DNA from: Limanda limanda
Taxonomy: Eukaryota; Chordata; Actinopteri; Pleuronectiformes; Pleuronectidae
Direction of reading: 5' to 3'
DNA length: 64,000 nucleotides
NCBI RefSeq assembly: GCF_963576545.1
Contig: NC_083655.1
Location: 1,962,922-2,026,921, forward strand
The notes beneath the pieces were generated by a model. It searched no databases. It was not told the DNA's origin and saw only the letters and a list, made by a program, of their open reading frames with translations. The position numbers and the translations under genes are program-made. This document shows positions 42,121 to 59,884 of this stretch, in pieces. Positions within the stretch are counted from its first letter, which is position 1. Each line of letters begins with the position of its first letter.

Positions 42121-42924
42121 GTTGTAAGAGCCCATACTGGCGTTACAGAGGAGGTCCCCACTCTGTGTAATGGCAGCGCAAAGGGGGATGTTACCCCCCA
42201 CGTTGCCCTGGGACATTGATTTTAGCCCTGTGGCCAATGATATTTCTGCCTCTCCTATTGCTTATGTCAGGTTGAACCCTGCCTCATGTGTATATGAATT
42301 CATGCAGGATTTCCTCAGCATCCATCTGTAAAACTCTCCGAAATACAGTAAAAGACAAGATTGTGTAGTTCAACATAGGTCTGGTATACAGTACATTTAC
42401 ATGATAAAGGTTACGTGTGCAGTATGCAACATCACAGTGCTAAAGGGAACAATACATCCCTCAACATACTCATGCTGCAGCCTTCTCTTCCTCCGTGGAT
42501 TCCCCCTCTCATCCTCACTCTTCTTCTTTTTTGAGCACAAGCTCCATTTTGGTTGAAGTCAGGTGAACTCAGCTGCTGCTTTTGTATAGTGCTTCAACCT
42601 GATTGGTGTGTCTTCAATTAAGAAATACTGTGTTTGCACACCCGATGGCTGTGTTTAACCAATTGGCTCATGAGGTGGTCATTTGACAGTCAGTGCTTAG
42701 GAATTGCAAGGAAGTGACATCTTCATATCCTTCTGTGTCTAATGTGTACAAGTGTGTTTAGTGTTTTGCAGATCAGTGTGTGTATTGTTTTGCAAAAAGT
42801 GTGAAGCTGACATTGTGCTTAAAGTGGTGCAGATCTGGGCTCATGTAATGCTCCTTGAGTGTAAGGTTTTGATAATTGTGTAATACTTTTGATTTTAGTG
42901 TTTAAGCAATTGAAAAAAACTGTA

Positions 42925-43124
42925 TTAGCTCTGCAGAGGTTTACACAGCAACATGGCTCAAAGTGCAACCACGAGAAGTTCCAAAAGGGGGTTGTTATAC
43001 AATGTGATGAATGGGATACGGAACAGAAAGCTGCACAAACCATCTTCTGTCTGGAACTGTTAGAGAAAGAGGAATCAAATCCAGCTCACAGTTGCACAAA
43101 TAAAGGTCAACAGGAGGTGAAGAG

Positions 43125-43162
<38 letters not shown>

Positions 43163-43233
43163 TTGGTGTGAGAACTATGTGTGTGTGTGTGAAGTATGTG
43201 TGTGTGTGAACTGTGTGTGTGTGTGTATGAGAA

Positions 43234-43306
<73 letters not shown>

Positions 43307-43580
43307 GTGTGTGAAGTGTGTGTTTGTTTGTGTGTGTGTGTGTGTGTGTGTGAAAACTATGTGTGTGAAGTATGTGTGTGTGTGTGTGAACTATATGTGT
43401 GTGTGAGAAGTTGAGAACTATGTGTCTGTCTGTGTGTATATCTGTGAAAGATGTGTGTGTGTGAACGATGTGTGTGTGTGTGTGTGTGTGTATGTGTGTG
43501 AGAACTATATGTGTTTGTGTGTGTGTGTGAACTATGTGTGGGTTAATTGTATGTGTGTGTGTGTTGAATAACATTTTTTG
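42925..43580. repeat. complex TG-rich microsatellite (43115-43570)
   Basis: TG runs are interrupted by gaactatg and gaagtatg units. A short related copy is at 54385-54450. Open frames here are simple-repeat artefacts. The 42925-43110 stretch has no supported gene. Confidence 0.85.
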
Positions 43581-44050
43581 CAACATACTGTATATTCAGT
43601 GTTTCTTCTTCTCTCTGATCATGATATCATTTCTGGTGATGATTTAATTTCACTAATTACATTGAAATAAAGAGTAAATAACAATGAGGGAGGAAACGTG
43701 ATGATGTCATCAGCACATGTCTGATGAGGAAGTGATGACAGCTGAGAGAGATGATGGAGGGATGGAGCGACAGAGGAGGAGACTCTGTGAACATCCATGT
43801 GAGTTCATTGTGTCCAAAGAAAATGTGACTTAAAGAAAAGTGTCTGAGAAAAGAAGAAACATCGGTGACACGTGAGGAACCGTGAGTAAAAGCAGCTGAT
43901 GCATCGATCAGTGAGAGTCACGTGTTCTCTGTCCTGAGATGAACCAATGATCAGTGTGAGAGGACGAGGGCTGGAAGTCAAGGAGGAAATGATCCAGTGA
44001 AGGAGGATATAAGAAAAAAGTGATTCCGTCTCCTGAAGGAAACAAGTGTT
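43581..44050. repeat. duplicated flank of HHLA2-like 3' region (copy B)
   Basis: Matches 54470-54950 closely (gatcatgatatcatttctgg and beyond). It is part of the tandem-duplication unit downstream of gene B. No coding exon is seen. Confidence 0.75.
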
Positions 44051-45225
<1,175 letters not shown>

Positions 45226-45233
45226 TCATAGAG

Positions 45234-45910
45234 GAACAACACAAGATCTCAGGAAGTGTTGGAACAACCAGTGACCACACGGTGAAGCCAGAGGAGAAGA
45301 CATCTGGAGATTCATTTAGATTTCAGTGGATAAATGGAAGCTTGGAACTTCAGGTGGCACTAGAGGACAAGATACAAGTTCACCAAAGTCATGAGCAGTC
45401 CTCCTCTGTTCTGTATTTAAGCTTTTCATCCCCTGAGGAGTCAAATCCTTAATGTGTCAAATACAGAAAGATACCACACAGACTTATATAAATACATTTT
45501 AATAAATACAAAACAGTACCAGATATAAAATACAAATCTGTTCATTCTTTCCAAAGCTTTAAATGATTATAATTCAGCTTTAATCTGGTTCAGGTTGTGT
45601 GAGTCTGCTGAACGTGTCAGATGAGTTTGCTCTCAGGATGTTTCATTCAGGTGCTGCTGGTTTTCAAGTCTCTGCCGGATGTTGTCCAGAGTTCAAACAG
45701 ACTTAAAGCAACACTATGTCTCCACCTCAAACCAGCAGCTGGATTCAAATGGGTTTGATGGTTCAGTGACTGAAGCCGTTTGCTCTTTCACAGAAGAAGA
45801 AGGCAGCAGGATGTTGTCCGGGTCGGACTCGTTCCCATGGAAACCAACGTCGGCCTCATCACCTAAAGTTCTGGAACCTCCTCGTCTTTCCAAGTTGACG
45901 TCTTCATCTT
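45234..45910. other. 3' flank/UTR of HHLA2-like gene B
   Basis: Homologous to 28113-28789. No independent gene is seen. Confidence 0.7.
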
Positions 45911-50503
<4,593 letters not shown>

Positions 50504-51133
50504 CTTTCTTTCACTCTGTGGAAACTGGAAGTGGATCAATGGAAGAAGAGACCAGTTAACAGCAGGTTTGACTCATGACACCGAGTCAGAGCAGCTGAGG
50601 TTCAGACTCTGCAGCTCCGATCTCTGCAGAGTTCAGACTGAAGACTCACACACTCTAAGTCCCATTGTGAACAGTGTGTAATGCAAAATGAAAGTGACTC
50701 TGTAAAGTGTTCCTCCCCCCCCCCCCCCACACATGTTGAGGTAAAACCTGTCGAGCGTTAAGAAAACAAGAGTTTACTCACCGAACAACCGCATCTCCGC
50801 TCCTCCTCCGTCTCTGTTACTGAAGAACAGGCCTGAAACCTGGTGAACTCCTAATAACCGAAGCTAAAGTCATAAAGACAATCGAACAGTAAACGAGTCA
50901 GAAGCTTCTCCAGCAACTGATCCCGACACGATCACAGTGGATGAGAGAAGTGAGAGAACACGGTGTAAATAAAGAGGAGCTTGACCTCGAGGTCAACACA
51001 TCCAGGACATGTTTCAGATATCAGGTTGATTTGAACCTAACAAACACACTTCAGCTTTCCTGAAGCAGCTGCTGCATTTATTCACCAACACACCAAGGCC
51101 AGTGTATGGAGGACGAAACATAACTTAACTACA
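50504..51133. other. upstream region of gene B, no exon proven
   Basis: Flanking sequence conserved with gene A to about 50640. On the minus strand near 50782 a gtgagt donor follows atgcggttgttcg, a possible 5' exon of unknown gene. A poly-C run lies at 50716-50729. Confidence 0.4.
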
Positions 51134-51572
51134 GCTGATGATGGATCCTAACTGGCGGCAGTGGACAATGACTATGGATGATAGTGGATCCCATCTTGAT
51201 GCTGGATCATGATCTTGCTGCTGACCAGAGACTATGATGCAGCAGGACTGCTTCACATATAGTATTGAAGTTATCCTTCAAAATGTTTACCCTCATCAAT
51301 GCTGCTAAAACCTTTATCCTGATGATGTTCTCCTCTACACTTGACATCTGTTGCACTTGTGTCCGTCCTGGGAGATGGATCCTCACTTGTGTCTCTCTGA
51401 GGTTTCTACGTATTTTTACCTGTAAAAAGGGTTTTTAGTAGTTTGTCCTGACTCTTGCTGAGGGTTAAGGACAGAGGATGTCTCACCATGTTAAAGCCCT
51501 ATGAGACGAATTGTGATTTGTGAATATGGGCTATACAAATAAAATTTGATTGATTGATTGATTGATTGATTG
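51134..51572 (+). mobile_element. L2 3'-end fragment (about 440 bp)
   Basis: Matches 35963-36399 (gctgatgatggatcctaact and on) and ends in an attg repeat. It is a 5'-truncated copy. Confidence 0.85.
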
Positions 51573-52240
51573 ATAAATAAATAAATTAAAAAATTTAAAA
51601 TAAAATAAATGCATACATAAAAAAATCAATAAATACAGAAATATTAAATACAGATATGTATAAATAAATGTCTTAATAAATATTTTACCACATTTATTTA
51701 TTTCTGTGTCCCAATGTGATGAGAAGGGCCTAACCTCAGTCTCATGCAGGATTGGTCACGGTCCTACTACTTGTGTCCAGTAGCTGTTTGCAGTGTTAAG
51801 CCAGTTAACACTTAAAATGAACTAGTTCAAGTTCAGAGTTTTAATTAAGATTATTTTTTATTGGATGATTTAGGTGGCAGTAGTCCTGACTGTGAGCGTC
51901 ACGTCTCGTATTGTACTGAGCACAACATGTTGACGAGTCCTTTTTCATGATGTTTAAATGCAGCCTCATAAACTCTGGAGCGAATCAATCAAACACTAAG
52001 TGACTTCATGTACTGATCAGGTCCTGATAACTAGTGATGAGGGTTTATTAGTTAGAGTGAGAGCAGAGTGGAGGAGGACACAGAAACTGCAGCTCGGTAC
52101 AAACCAGCTGCAGCTTCTACTCTGAAGCAGTAGAAGCATCATAAACTTATTACTTCATGAGCTGTGTTATAAAATATATGTTGCGGCTCCAGACAAAAGT
52201 TTTATTTGGGGGAAGAGGAGAAATGGTTCTTTTGATAGTA
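51573..52240. other. no gene; diverged copy of 15600-16660 without L2
   Basis: An AT-rich ATAAATA tract lies to 51720. Then at 51880-52110 a segment related to the flanks of the L2 fragment at 15749 (catgatgtttaaatg, then gtgagagcagagtggagg). Confidence 0.5.
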
Positions 52241-52254
52241 AAGGTTGCACACCC

Positions 52255-52480
52255 CGGCCAAAGAAGAACAACAGAAGATCTCAGGAAGTGTTGCAACAAC
52301 CAGTGACCACACGGTGGAGCCAGAGGAGAAGACATCTGGAGATTCATTTAGATTTCAGTGGATAAATGGAAGCTTGGAACTGCAGGTGGCGCTAGAGGAC
52401 AAGATAGAAGTTCAAGTCATGAGCAGTCATCCTCTGTTCTATATTTAAACCTTTCATCCCCTGATGAGTAAATTCCTAAA
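52255..52480. repeat. HHLA2-like 3' flank remnant (copy D)
   Basis: Matches 28113-28340 (atctcaggaagtgttg, then ggaagcttggaactgcag) but stops before the tail exon. A relic of another duplicate or of the dispersed repeat in that flank. Confidence 0.6.
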
Positions 52481-52740
52481 TGTGAGTTCTGCACCCGTAG
52501 TGAACAGGGGACGAGAAAAATGAGGAAGAGTCACATAACCAGTCCTGCCGAGTGGACCTGGAGCCATGGCAACGCAAATCACCGCTCAGCATCAGAAAGA
52601 AGTTTCCTCTGACACGTGACAACAACAGGTAACAATGAGTGTGTTTCTGCCTCAGCACACACAAGTTAACCTGCAGAAGCTCTGCACTCTGTGTGTGCTG
52701 GTGAATATACATACATGGAAATATATATATATATATTTAT

Positions 52741-54235
52741 TAGGGCTGTCAATAGATTAAAAAAAATTAACTAATTAATCTCACATTTTGAAATTCATTA
52801 ATCGCGATTAATCTAGAAAAGTTTGTTTTTCTTCTAAAGACTAAATCTTATAAATTAACGAGTAATCACTTCAGACAGCCTGTATTTTACACAATGTTGT
52901 GTTTTCAAAGAGGCTCAGGCCTATAAAGTGGCAGCCAGGTCGTTAAATATCATGTATGATAAATTGTGTAAAACATTTTTTTTAAAAACCAGCTGAAAAT
53001 ATTCCCAATGTCTTTGGAAACAATAACACTGCTTCTTTCTTCATTGAAACATCCAGATTAGTAAAAGGTAAAAAAAAGAGGTGTATTTGAGACACCATTG
53101 GTACTGTCATCTTTAACATTGAACAACACACACAACAGCATAACAAGTGGCCTTGGTAAACTGAACTGACATTCAAATCTGTCATGTTAAAGTGCAGAAA
53201 CTTAAAGTGCAAACAAACATGAAAATGAAAACAGGAAGATCTCTGCTACTTCACAGGTCCCACCGTATGCACATTTTACCACAGTTGATATGGTTCCTTG
53301 GGGTCTTAATGAAATGTCTGAGACATATTTTGGTCAAAATACCACAAGGATCATTTAAAACAGCACCTTGTTACCCTGTCTGAAACAGCCCTCCTCAGAT
53401 TGAACTGTTTTGAGTGCTGGAGACGAAGATACAATCTTACAACCATATTGTTTTGAACCAGAGTCAGGTGGACCGAAGCCTGGCTGCGAGAGCCCCAGAG
53501 CAGACCCAGTGGGAGCAGTGGGAGCAGTGGGGGCTGGAGCAGTTAGCTCCAGCTCCCACTGCCCATAGCCCCGGTTAGCAGCCCGGTTAGTGTCGTGCAG
53601 ACGAACATGCGCACACACACACACACACAGTTCGAGGAAGATAAAAAAAAGTGCACATGAGAGGACGGATGGGGTGTAGTTGCCTGCCTGGTTCAAGTAG
53701 ATTCTCCAACTTCTCCAGTTCAGCCAGCTCCGGTGAAATCAACATGAGATGTTGGTCTTGTGCTGAGCCACGGTGGCAGCAAGCGGACCCTTGTTTCACT
53801 GGATCCGTTTGATAACCTCCAAGGCAGAATTCCACCGGGTGGCAACATCTTGAACTAGCGACTCTTCCTGCTGTCCTTGTTTGCTGTGCGTTCATCAGAC
53901 GGGACTTATCTTTTGACGGGCTGTGTTTGAAGTGCGTCGAGGAATTCCTCCGCACAGTTCTCCGCTGTACAACGCGACTCTGTTTTTTTTTACTTCCAAC
54001 GCAAAATATCTAGTTTTCCATACATTGTCAATAAAATGAGCTGTGACACCCAGGTGATTGTCATTGCTGACTGACGTCCAGTGGTCACCGCTGAGGGCGA
54101 CGCTGGCAGCTTGCTCAAGGAGCTGAATTTTCTTCCGCACACCGGAAGTAAACAAAGTTGCGTTAAAATATTTTATCGCATTAATCTCGGGCACAATAAT
54201 CTCATAGATTAACGCGTTAACTTTGACAGCCCTAA
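52741..54235 (-). mobile_element. hAT element with decayed ZBED-like transposase
   Basis: Ends TAGGGCTGTCAA and the complement TTGACAGCCCTA, with subterminal attaatc/gattaat repeats. The flanks are an AT-repeat with atttat on both sides, so the exact 8-bp duplication is blurred. The minus strand contains a hAT transposase piece. A 1.5-kb internally deleted or decayed copy. Confidence 0.8.
53690..54194 (-). pseudogene. hAT transposase fragment (ZBED-like)
   Basis: Reads VALSGDHWTSVSNDNHLGVT then AHFIDNVWKTRYFAL, the RNase H-fold segment seen in ZBED-type hAT transposases. Farther on, ATRWNSALEVIKRIQ (ending in a stop) and SPELAELEKLENLLEP occur in different frames. Frameshifts and stops make it inactive. 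Confidence 0.75.
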
Positions 54236-54384
54236 TTTATATATATATATATATCTGCTTATATGTTGTGATGGATATTTGACCTGGTGAGACTCCTGAA
54301 ATAAAGAGATTAGAGAATCATAGTCTTTAAAGTAAACTTCATTCCTTTCAAGGAAGGTCAGACAATCCTACAGCATGTTAAGAG

Positions 54385-54405
54385 TGTGTGTGTGTGTGTG
54401 AACTA

Positions 54406-54445
<40 letters not shown>

Positions 54446-54450
54446 TGTTG
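54385..54450. repeat. TG-rich microsatellite
   Basis: Short relative of the 43115-43570 array, at the equivalent place of the duplication unit. Confidence 0.85.
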
Positions 54451-54971
54451 AATATATTTGTTTGCAACATCCTGTATATTCAGTGTTTCTTCTTCTCTCT
54501 GATCATGATATCATTTCTGGTGATGATTTAATTTCACTAATTACATTGAAATAAAGAGTAAATAACAATGAGGGAGGAAACGTGATGATGTCATCAGCAC
54601 ATGTCTGATGAGGAAGTGATTACAGCTGAGAGAGATGATGGAGGGATGGAGCGACAGAGGAGGAGACACTAACACTGTGAACATCCATGTGAGTTCATTG
54701 TGTCCAAAGAAAATGTGACTTAAAGAAAAGTGTCGGAGAAAAGAAGAAACATCGGTGACACGTGAGGAACCGTGAGTAAAAGCAGCTGATGCATCGATCA
54801 GTGAGAGTCACGTGTTCTCTGTGATGAGATGAACCAATGATCAGTGTGAGAGGACGAGGGCTGGAAGTCAAGGAGGAAGTGATCCAGTGAAGGAGGATAA
54901 AAGAAAAGAGTGATTCTGTCTCCTGAAGGAAACAAGTGTTTCCACTGAGGGTGAAGTTTATGATCATAGAG
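54451..54971. repeat. duplicated flank (copy C), left TSD of hAT at 54964-54971
   Basis: Homologous to 43560-44050. Ends with the target duplication TCATAGAG. Confidence 0.75.
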
Positions 54972-55931
54972 CAGGGGTTCTCAAACTTTTGCAAGCTGGG
55001 CCCCCCCAAAGCTGGTTAGGGGTAGTTGGGGCCCCCCCATCCCCCCGCCGCCTGCCACCGCAGGCCTCAACTACACCACCATAGATAGATAGATAGAGAG
55101 ATAGAGAGATAGAGAGATAGAGAGATAGATAGATAGATAGATAGCATATTGTTATTGATAGGCCTGACATGTCAAGGTTAGGCTATTGTTATTGTTAGGC
55201 CCATACAGACAATAATTATTATATTATACAGTGTGTGTGAAGTTAATAAAGTTCTAATTGCAACGTTGTGGTCTTGTGAGTGTGTTTGTATGTGTGGCTG
55301 TGAGCGACTTGCACACTAATAATGAATAAGGCTGTGCTAGGCAATGGTTCCTAACAAAACGAAGAGTACACAATGTAGACAGGGACAGCACAGAACAGTA
55401 TTCACCTGCTGGTGTTTTATTTGTTGCAACATGGTGGATGATTGAAGATGTAAAGGTAGGTGTTAAGGAGAAAGGGGCTAGCTGCAGTTGGAAGAAGTTA
55501 GCGCGCTAGAAGGCTAGCTCGTGGGGCTACGAGCTTTCTGAAAAGACTGTGGAGCAAATTACTCTTAGATTAGGCTACGAACAGGCCTACTGCACGTGGA
55601 GGAAGGGAATACTAAGGAAGGAGTGACTTTAAAAAGACTGTTTATAAAGAAATTAATATCTGAATGAGAGAGGAAACAAGAGCAATTGCACAAACTCTGC
55701 AGGGTGTCGTCTCAGTGAGGTCGAGCGCTGACCAGGCCTGTGGTTACTTTTGTACTCGGAAGCGTACGTGCAACTCGCGTTCAAATGATAACACTCCTCT
55801 TTTGATTGGTGGATCAGGAACGAAACAGTATTTGATTTGTTTTTATGTCAGTCAAGCCCCTTGCATTTCGCCACTGAGAGAGCTTTCACTAACCTGTGAC
55901 AGGTCGGCGGTCTTTTTTTTTTAAACCACTG
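54972..55931. mobile_element. hAT element, copy C (complete, 960 bp)
   Basis: Starts CAGGGGTTCTCAAAC and ends in the complement of CAGTGGTTTAAA. Flanked by TCATAGAG at 54964-54971 and 55932-55939. The left end is a typical vertebrate hAT terminus. No transposase. Contains a TAGA microsatellite (55081-55143). The empty site survives at 28105. Confidence 0.9.
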
Positions 55932-55939
55932 TCATAGAG

Positions 55940-56601
55940 GAACAACATGAGATCTCAGGAAGTGTTGGAACAACCAGTGACCACACGGTGGAGCCAGAGG
56001 AGAAGACATCTGGAGATTCATTTATATTTCAGTGGATAAATGGAAGCTTGGAACTGCAGGTGGCGCTAGAGGACAAGAAAGAAGTTCACCAAAGTCCTGA
56101 GCAGTCCTCCTCTGTTCTGTATTTAAGCTTTTCATCCCCTGATGAGTCAAATCCTAAATGTGTCAAATACAGAAAGATACAACACAGATTTATATAAATA
56201 CATTTTAATAAATACAAAACAGTACCAGATATAAAATACAAATCTGTACATTCTTTCCAGAGCTATAAATGATTATAATTCAGCTTTAAGCTGGTTCAGG
56301 TTTTGTGAGTCCACTGAACGTGTCAGATGAGTTTGCTCTCAGGATGTTTCATTCAGGTGCTGCTGGTTTTCAAGTCTCTGCCGGATGTTGTCCAGAGTTC
56401 AAACAGACTTAAAGCAACACTATGTCTCCACCTCAAACCAGCAGCTGGATTCAAATGGGTTTGATGGTTCAGTGACTGAAGCCGTTTGCTCTTTCACAGA
56501 AGAAGAAGGCAGCAGGATGTTGTCCCGGTCTGACTCGTTCCCATGGAAACCAACGTTGGCCTCATCTTCTAAAGCTTTGGAACCTCCTTGTCTTTGCAAG
56601 T
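55940..56601. other. 3' flank of truncated HHLA2-like copy C
   Basis: Homologous to 28113-28789. No separate gene. Confidence 0.7.
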
Positions 56602-56731
56602 TCACGTCTTCATCTTGTACTTGTACGGCTCCTCTTCTTCATCCTGAGGTATTTGTTTGTCTTTGTTTGTCTCAAGCAGCTTTTCTTCATTTTCAGGTGT
56701 CGTGTTCTCATTATTTCCTAAATAGTATGAA
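56602..56731 (-). pseudogene. HHLA2-like copy C: only the tail exon remains
   Basis: Same tail exon as gene A. The original stop codon is changed to a sense codon (EEEEPYKYKMKT then TGA). Similarity to genes A and B ends at about 56935, where cip2a-side sequence begins, so no TM or Ig exon is present. Confidence 0.75.
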
Positions 56732-57296
56732 CTGTAAACAAAATTAGGAAAATTCAGAGCTGCTGAAATCTTAATCTCCTGGATTTTTATTCTTCATCAG
56801 TCATAAACACAAACTGCAGAAGATGTGAAACTAGCAAACATCAGGACATTTACTTTCCCTCTATATCTTATTGAATACATTGAACTTCTTTTTTCATATC
56901 ATGCATTTCTTTGTGCTTTTGATTTTGCTCCACGAACCTGAGACAAGTGTTGTCATGGCAACAACCCTCTTACCTGTCTCCCTCCCGGCTCTGACAATGA
57001 TATCAGGTGAGTCACAGATGAATGTATAAACTGTACATTAAACTAACATGGGTTCTGATCAGTGTTCTGTTTTCAGAATAACTCTGTATAACCTGTTTCA
57101 CAAAAGAACCAAATAGAATTTCATGTTTCACATCTCGTTAGTGAGGATTTGCGAACATGCTTCTCACTGAACGTGGGGAATGCAGGACGTTGCTCTGCGA
57201 TGGATTTGTTTTTTAATCTGTCGTTTGGCTTCTTGAGCAAATGAGCTGAATTATTTCAAGTTCTTAGTCGAGTGTTTTTGGTGCCGGCTCAGTCAG

Positions 57297-57392
57297 GTGT
57301 GTGCAGAAGCTCTGCTGAAGACTCTGGAGTTGATGAGCAAACTGAGACAGCAGGTGAAAGACATGGAGACCAGCTTCTACAGGATGTTACAG
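57297..57392 (+). CDS. cip2a: cip2a exon
   Basis: Reads ALLKTLELMSKL and METSFYRMLQ, as in vertebrate CIP2A. Acceptor agtcag, donor gtacac. Confidence 0.8.
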
Positions 57393-57547
57393 GTACACAC
57401 TCAAAACTATTCAGGATAAAATAATAGATATCTTCACACATTAAGCTTAACACACACCCACACCTTCACTTCCTGTTCTCCGTCTCTCTTCCCTGTTCTG
57501 TGGTTTTGTCAGTGACTTATCTTTCTCTCTCTGTCCCTGTCGGTCAG

Positions 57548-57666
57548 GATCAAAGGATAGCCACTCCCCTCTCTCTGGCTCTGACGTCCCACCACAGGCA
57601 GCGTGTGCAGACTGGTCTCTCGCTGCTGTTTGAAGCCACGCCCCTCCCAGACTTCCCTTCGTTGGT
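57548..57666 (+). CDS. cip2a: cip2a exon
   Basis: Reads [20 protein letters not shown] and ends [10 protein letters not shown]. The donor gtgagt at 57667 gives the right phase, better than the upstream gtgtga. Confidence 0.85.
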
Positions 57667-57813
57667 GTGAGTCACATCCAGAAGGTTTTAAATGTCCACA
57701 AAACACATTTACATTTCTCAAATGCTTCACAAACACATATTAGGTCTTACAACATTGAGATGAAAATGAATCAAAAAAGTCACTGTGCTGTCGTTGATCT
57801 CGTACTGTTGAAG

Positions 57814-57994
57814 TCTGGGAGAAAGCATCGCGGCCAACAACGCTTATCGCCCGAGGGATTGTGAGCTGTCCGTCAAACGTGTGGCTGTGCAGGAAGTCCC
57901 GCCTCCCAGGATAAACACGAGTGTACTGGACTCTTCCACTGGAACCAGCAGGGGCGTCCACAGTCTGGTGGAGAAGATGCAGAATGGCCTGGGG
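57814..57994 (+). CDS. cip2a: cip2a exon
   Basis: Reads LGESIAANNAYR followed by a variable linker with EVPPPRINTSVLDSS and SLVEKMQNGLG. The weak acceptor gttgaag is unusual. Confidence 0.75.
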
Positions 57995-58228
57995 GTAAAA
58001 ACTGTGTGTGTTTAAAAATCAATAGTTCATTGTTCAGTTTGAAAAACTGCATCAAATACTTAGACTGAAATTTAGAGTTTTCACAGATTTTCATCATTGA
58101 CATCGATAGAATAATCTTAGGGGGCCATGTTTCTATGATAACATGCATTTCTGAATCATGTCATCTCTTCAGGACCATAAAAAGTATTCAGATAAAGCAG
58201 CTAAAAAACCAACTGTCTGTTTCTGTAG

Positions 58229-58303
58229 CTGCAGGAGCCGGTGAAAGACTCTCATGTGTCTGAGATCATCGATGTTTATGCACAGAAGATCTCAGCATTT
58301 GCG
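58229..58303 (+). CDS. cip2a: cip2a exon
   Basis: Reads VKDSHVSEIIDVYAQKISAF, matching the segment just before the coiled coil. Acceptor tctgtag, donor gtgagt. Confidence 0.85.
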
Positions 58304-58620
58304 GTGAGTACGTTTGTCAGATAAAATAGAAGAACTTACGTGTGAATACTGTTTTATGAATGTAAATTATTTTTTATTATTTTTCTTTAAAAGATGTGTT
58401 TCTCAAACATTATATTTTCACTGAAGTAAATCCTGCTTCTTCTGTGGTCATTTTTTACAGTGTATGTTTTTTTAAATGAGGGTTATTTCTCTTTCTGTCA
58501 TGTGATCATAACACATAAATCACTAAACTTCTGTAGTGCGTATGAATCGGGGACGATGCAAGTTCTGAAAACCACAGATGAACATTTGTAATTTGTTAAA
58601 CCCAGCATATACAGTTAAGT

Positions 58621-59310
58621 CTTTTTTTTTTGTGATCAGATTTTTATTGGGATTTTAAGGACAACAATCATCTTCATTCAACAGCACATAAATAAAGTAA
58701 TTACCGTATACAAACATAAGCATACCCATGTACTCACACACACAGATACACACATACACGCCGGATAATAATAAAATGAAAACATAAAAATAAAATAAAA
58801 AGATATAACTGAAGATAAATATATACCAAAAATTAAGTAAAATACATAAAATGTCATAAATGCAGAAGGAAAAAAGTGCCAGTGAAGTGTAACCTAGTTA
58901 GATCTATCAAATGGTTGGATGCCGTCCACAATTTGCAGTACACAGTAAAACATAAACAGGAAACATAAACCAAAGAAAACAGGACCAGAGGGGGGGGGGG
59001 GGCTCAGCTCTCACCAAAAAGCCTTTGAGAGCCTCCACTGTTCGAGCCCAGTACAATGACACTTCCTCCTTTGCACCATGGACGCGTGCTGTGGACAATT
59101 CCAGAAGCGCAACATCTATGAAGTTGAGCAGCCACTGTCGCCGAGATAGTATGTGGGGCGGTTTCCACATTGTTGCGATCATCTTTTCAGCTGAAGTTAG
59201 ACCAGCCAGAAACACGCGCTTTGAGGATTTCGTGAGTTTCAGTTGAGAGAGATCATTTAAAATAAAAGTTAAGTCTTGTAATTTGTATGTTGACTCCCAA
59301 AACAAAATTC
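58621..59310 (-). mobile_element. 5'-truncated L1-type LINE fragment
   Basis: The minus strand reads the C-terminus of an L1 ORF2: GLTSAEKMIATMWKPPHILS, then NFIDVALLELSTARVHGAKE. It is followed by a 3' UTR and a poly-A tail (poly-T at 58622-58631). The direct repeat AGTTAAGTCTT at 58613 and 59267 may be a target duplication, but the coding frame seems to run past it to about 59305, so the 5' limit is uncertain. Confidence 0.7.
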
Positions 59311-59491
59311 TTTGCTCAAAACTTAACCAAAAATAATTCAGATTTCTGTGCGGATCAAATTTGTTTTGGCTGCGTAAACCAGATCATGTAGAATGAAGTG
59401 ACTTTGACTTACGCGTTATCTATTGAAAATGAATAATGATAATATGAAGTCTTCTGTGATTCATAAAAGAAATTAAAAAGTTTCCTCACAG

Positions 59492-59577
59492 ATTAAGGCT
59501 GCTGCTGAAGGAAGAGGAGGACCAAACCAGCAAGTGGACGGTGGAGTGGATCATCATCGACCCGGCCAGCTTCACAG
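59492..59577 (+). CDS. chrnd: chrnd exon (end of extracellular domain)
   Basis: Reads [20 protein letters not shown] then ASFT. Acceptor ctcacag, donor gtgacg. Confidence 0.8.
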
Positions 59578-59693
59578 GTGACGCACACGAGTCCAGTGAG
59601 TTCATCCAGACGTCAGCTCACTCCTCTAAAGCTCAGTCTGGGTTTGTTCTGTCTCTGTCGCTGCTCCTCACTGGTTGTGGCAGAAAACGGCGA

Positions 59694-59884
59694 GTGGGAG
59701 ATCAACCACCGGCCGGCCAAGAGGAACACGTACAAGCACATTCCCATGGAGAGCAACAAGCACCAGGACATCACCTTCTACCTGGTCATCAAACGCAAAC
59801 CTCTCTTCTACATCGTCAACATCATCATCCCCTGTGTGCTCATCTCCTTCCTGGCCTCGCTCGTCTACTACCTGCCCGCTGACA
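59694..59884 (+). CDS. chrnd: chrnd exon with M1
   Basis: Reads [35 protein letters not shown] and the M1 helix to VYYLPAD. Donor gtcagt. Confidence 0.88.

Larger units (their letters stand above)
40509..42922 (-). mobile_element. IS630/Tc1-mariner-like element interrupted by a hAT
   Basis: Terminal inverted repeats: CAGTTTTTCTCGATTGCTTA on the left, and CAGTTTTTTTCAATTGCTTA read from the right. They are flanked by TA on both sides (40507 and 42923). The minus strand still encodes a DDE-transposase piece, GQRGGNIPLCAAITQSGDLL then HRHQMQYIVI, with breaks. The hAT at 41302-42120 splits this coding segment. It is a decayed element. Confidence 0.75.
57297..58303 (+). pseudogene. cip2a: cip2a middle exons (second locus)
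   Basis: Four exons match the middle of CIP2A, before its coiled coil: 57297-57392 (CAEALLKTLELMSKLRQ), 57548-57666 ([20 protein letters not shown], then [14 protein letters not shown]), 57814-57994 (LGESIAANNAYR) and 58229-58303 (VSEIIDVYAQKISAFA). Splice phases fit, including PSLV/LGES across an intron. They correspond to residues well downstream of the exons at 1839-3461, with no overlap between the two sets. The C-terminal coiled-coil exons are not found downstream; an L1 fragment and chrnd exons follow instead. Confidence 0.85.

Noticed and set aside
43107..43586. Open frames of His-Thr or Cys-Val repeats, here and at other CA/TG runs
   Set aside because: Simple dinucleotide repeats lack stop codons; these are not genes.
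58613..59277. AGTTAAGTCTT as target duplication of the L1 fragment
   Set aside because: Not accepted as certain, because the L1-like reading frame seems to continue about 30 bp beyond the right copy.
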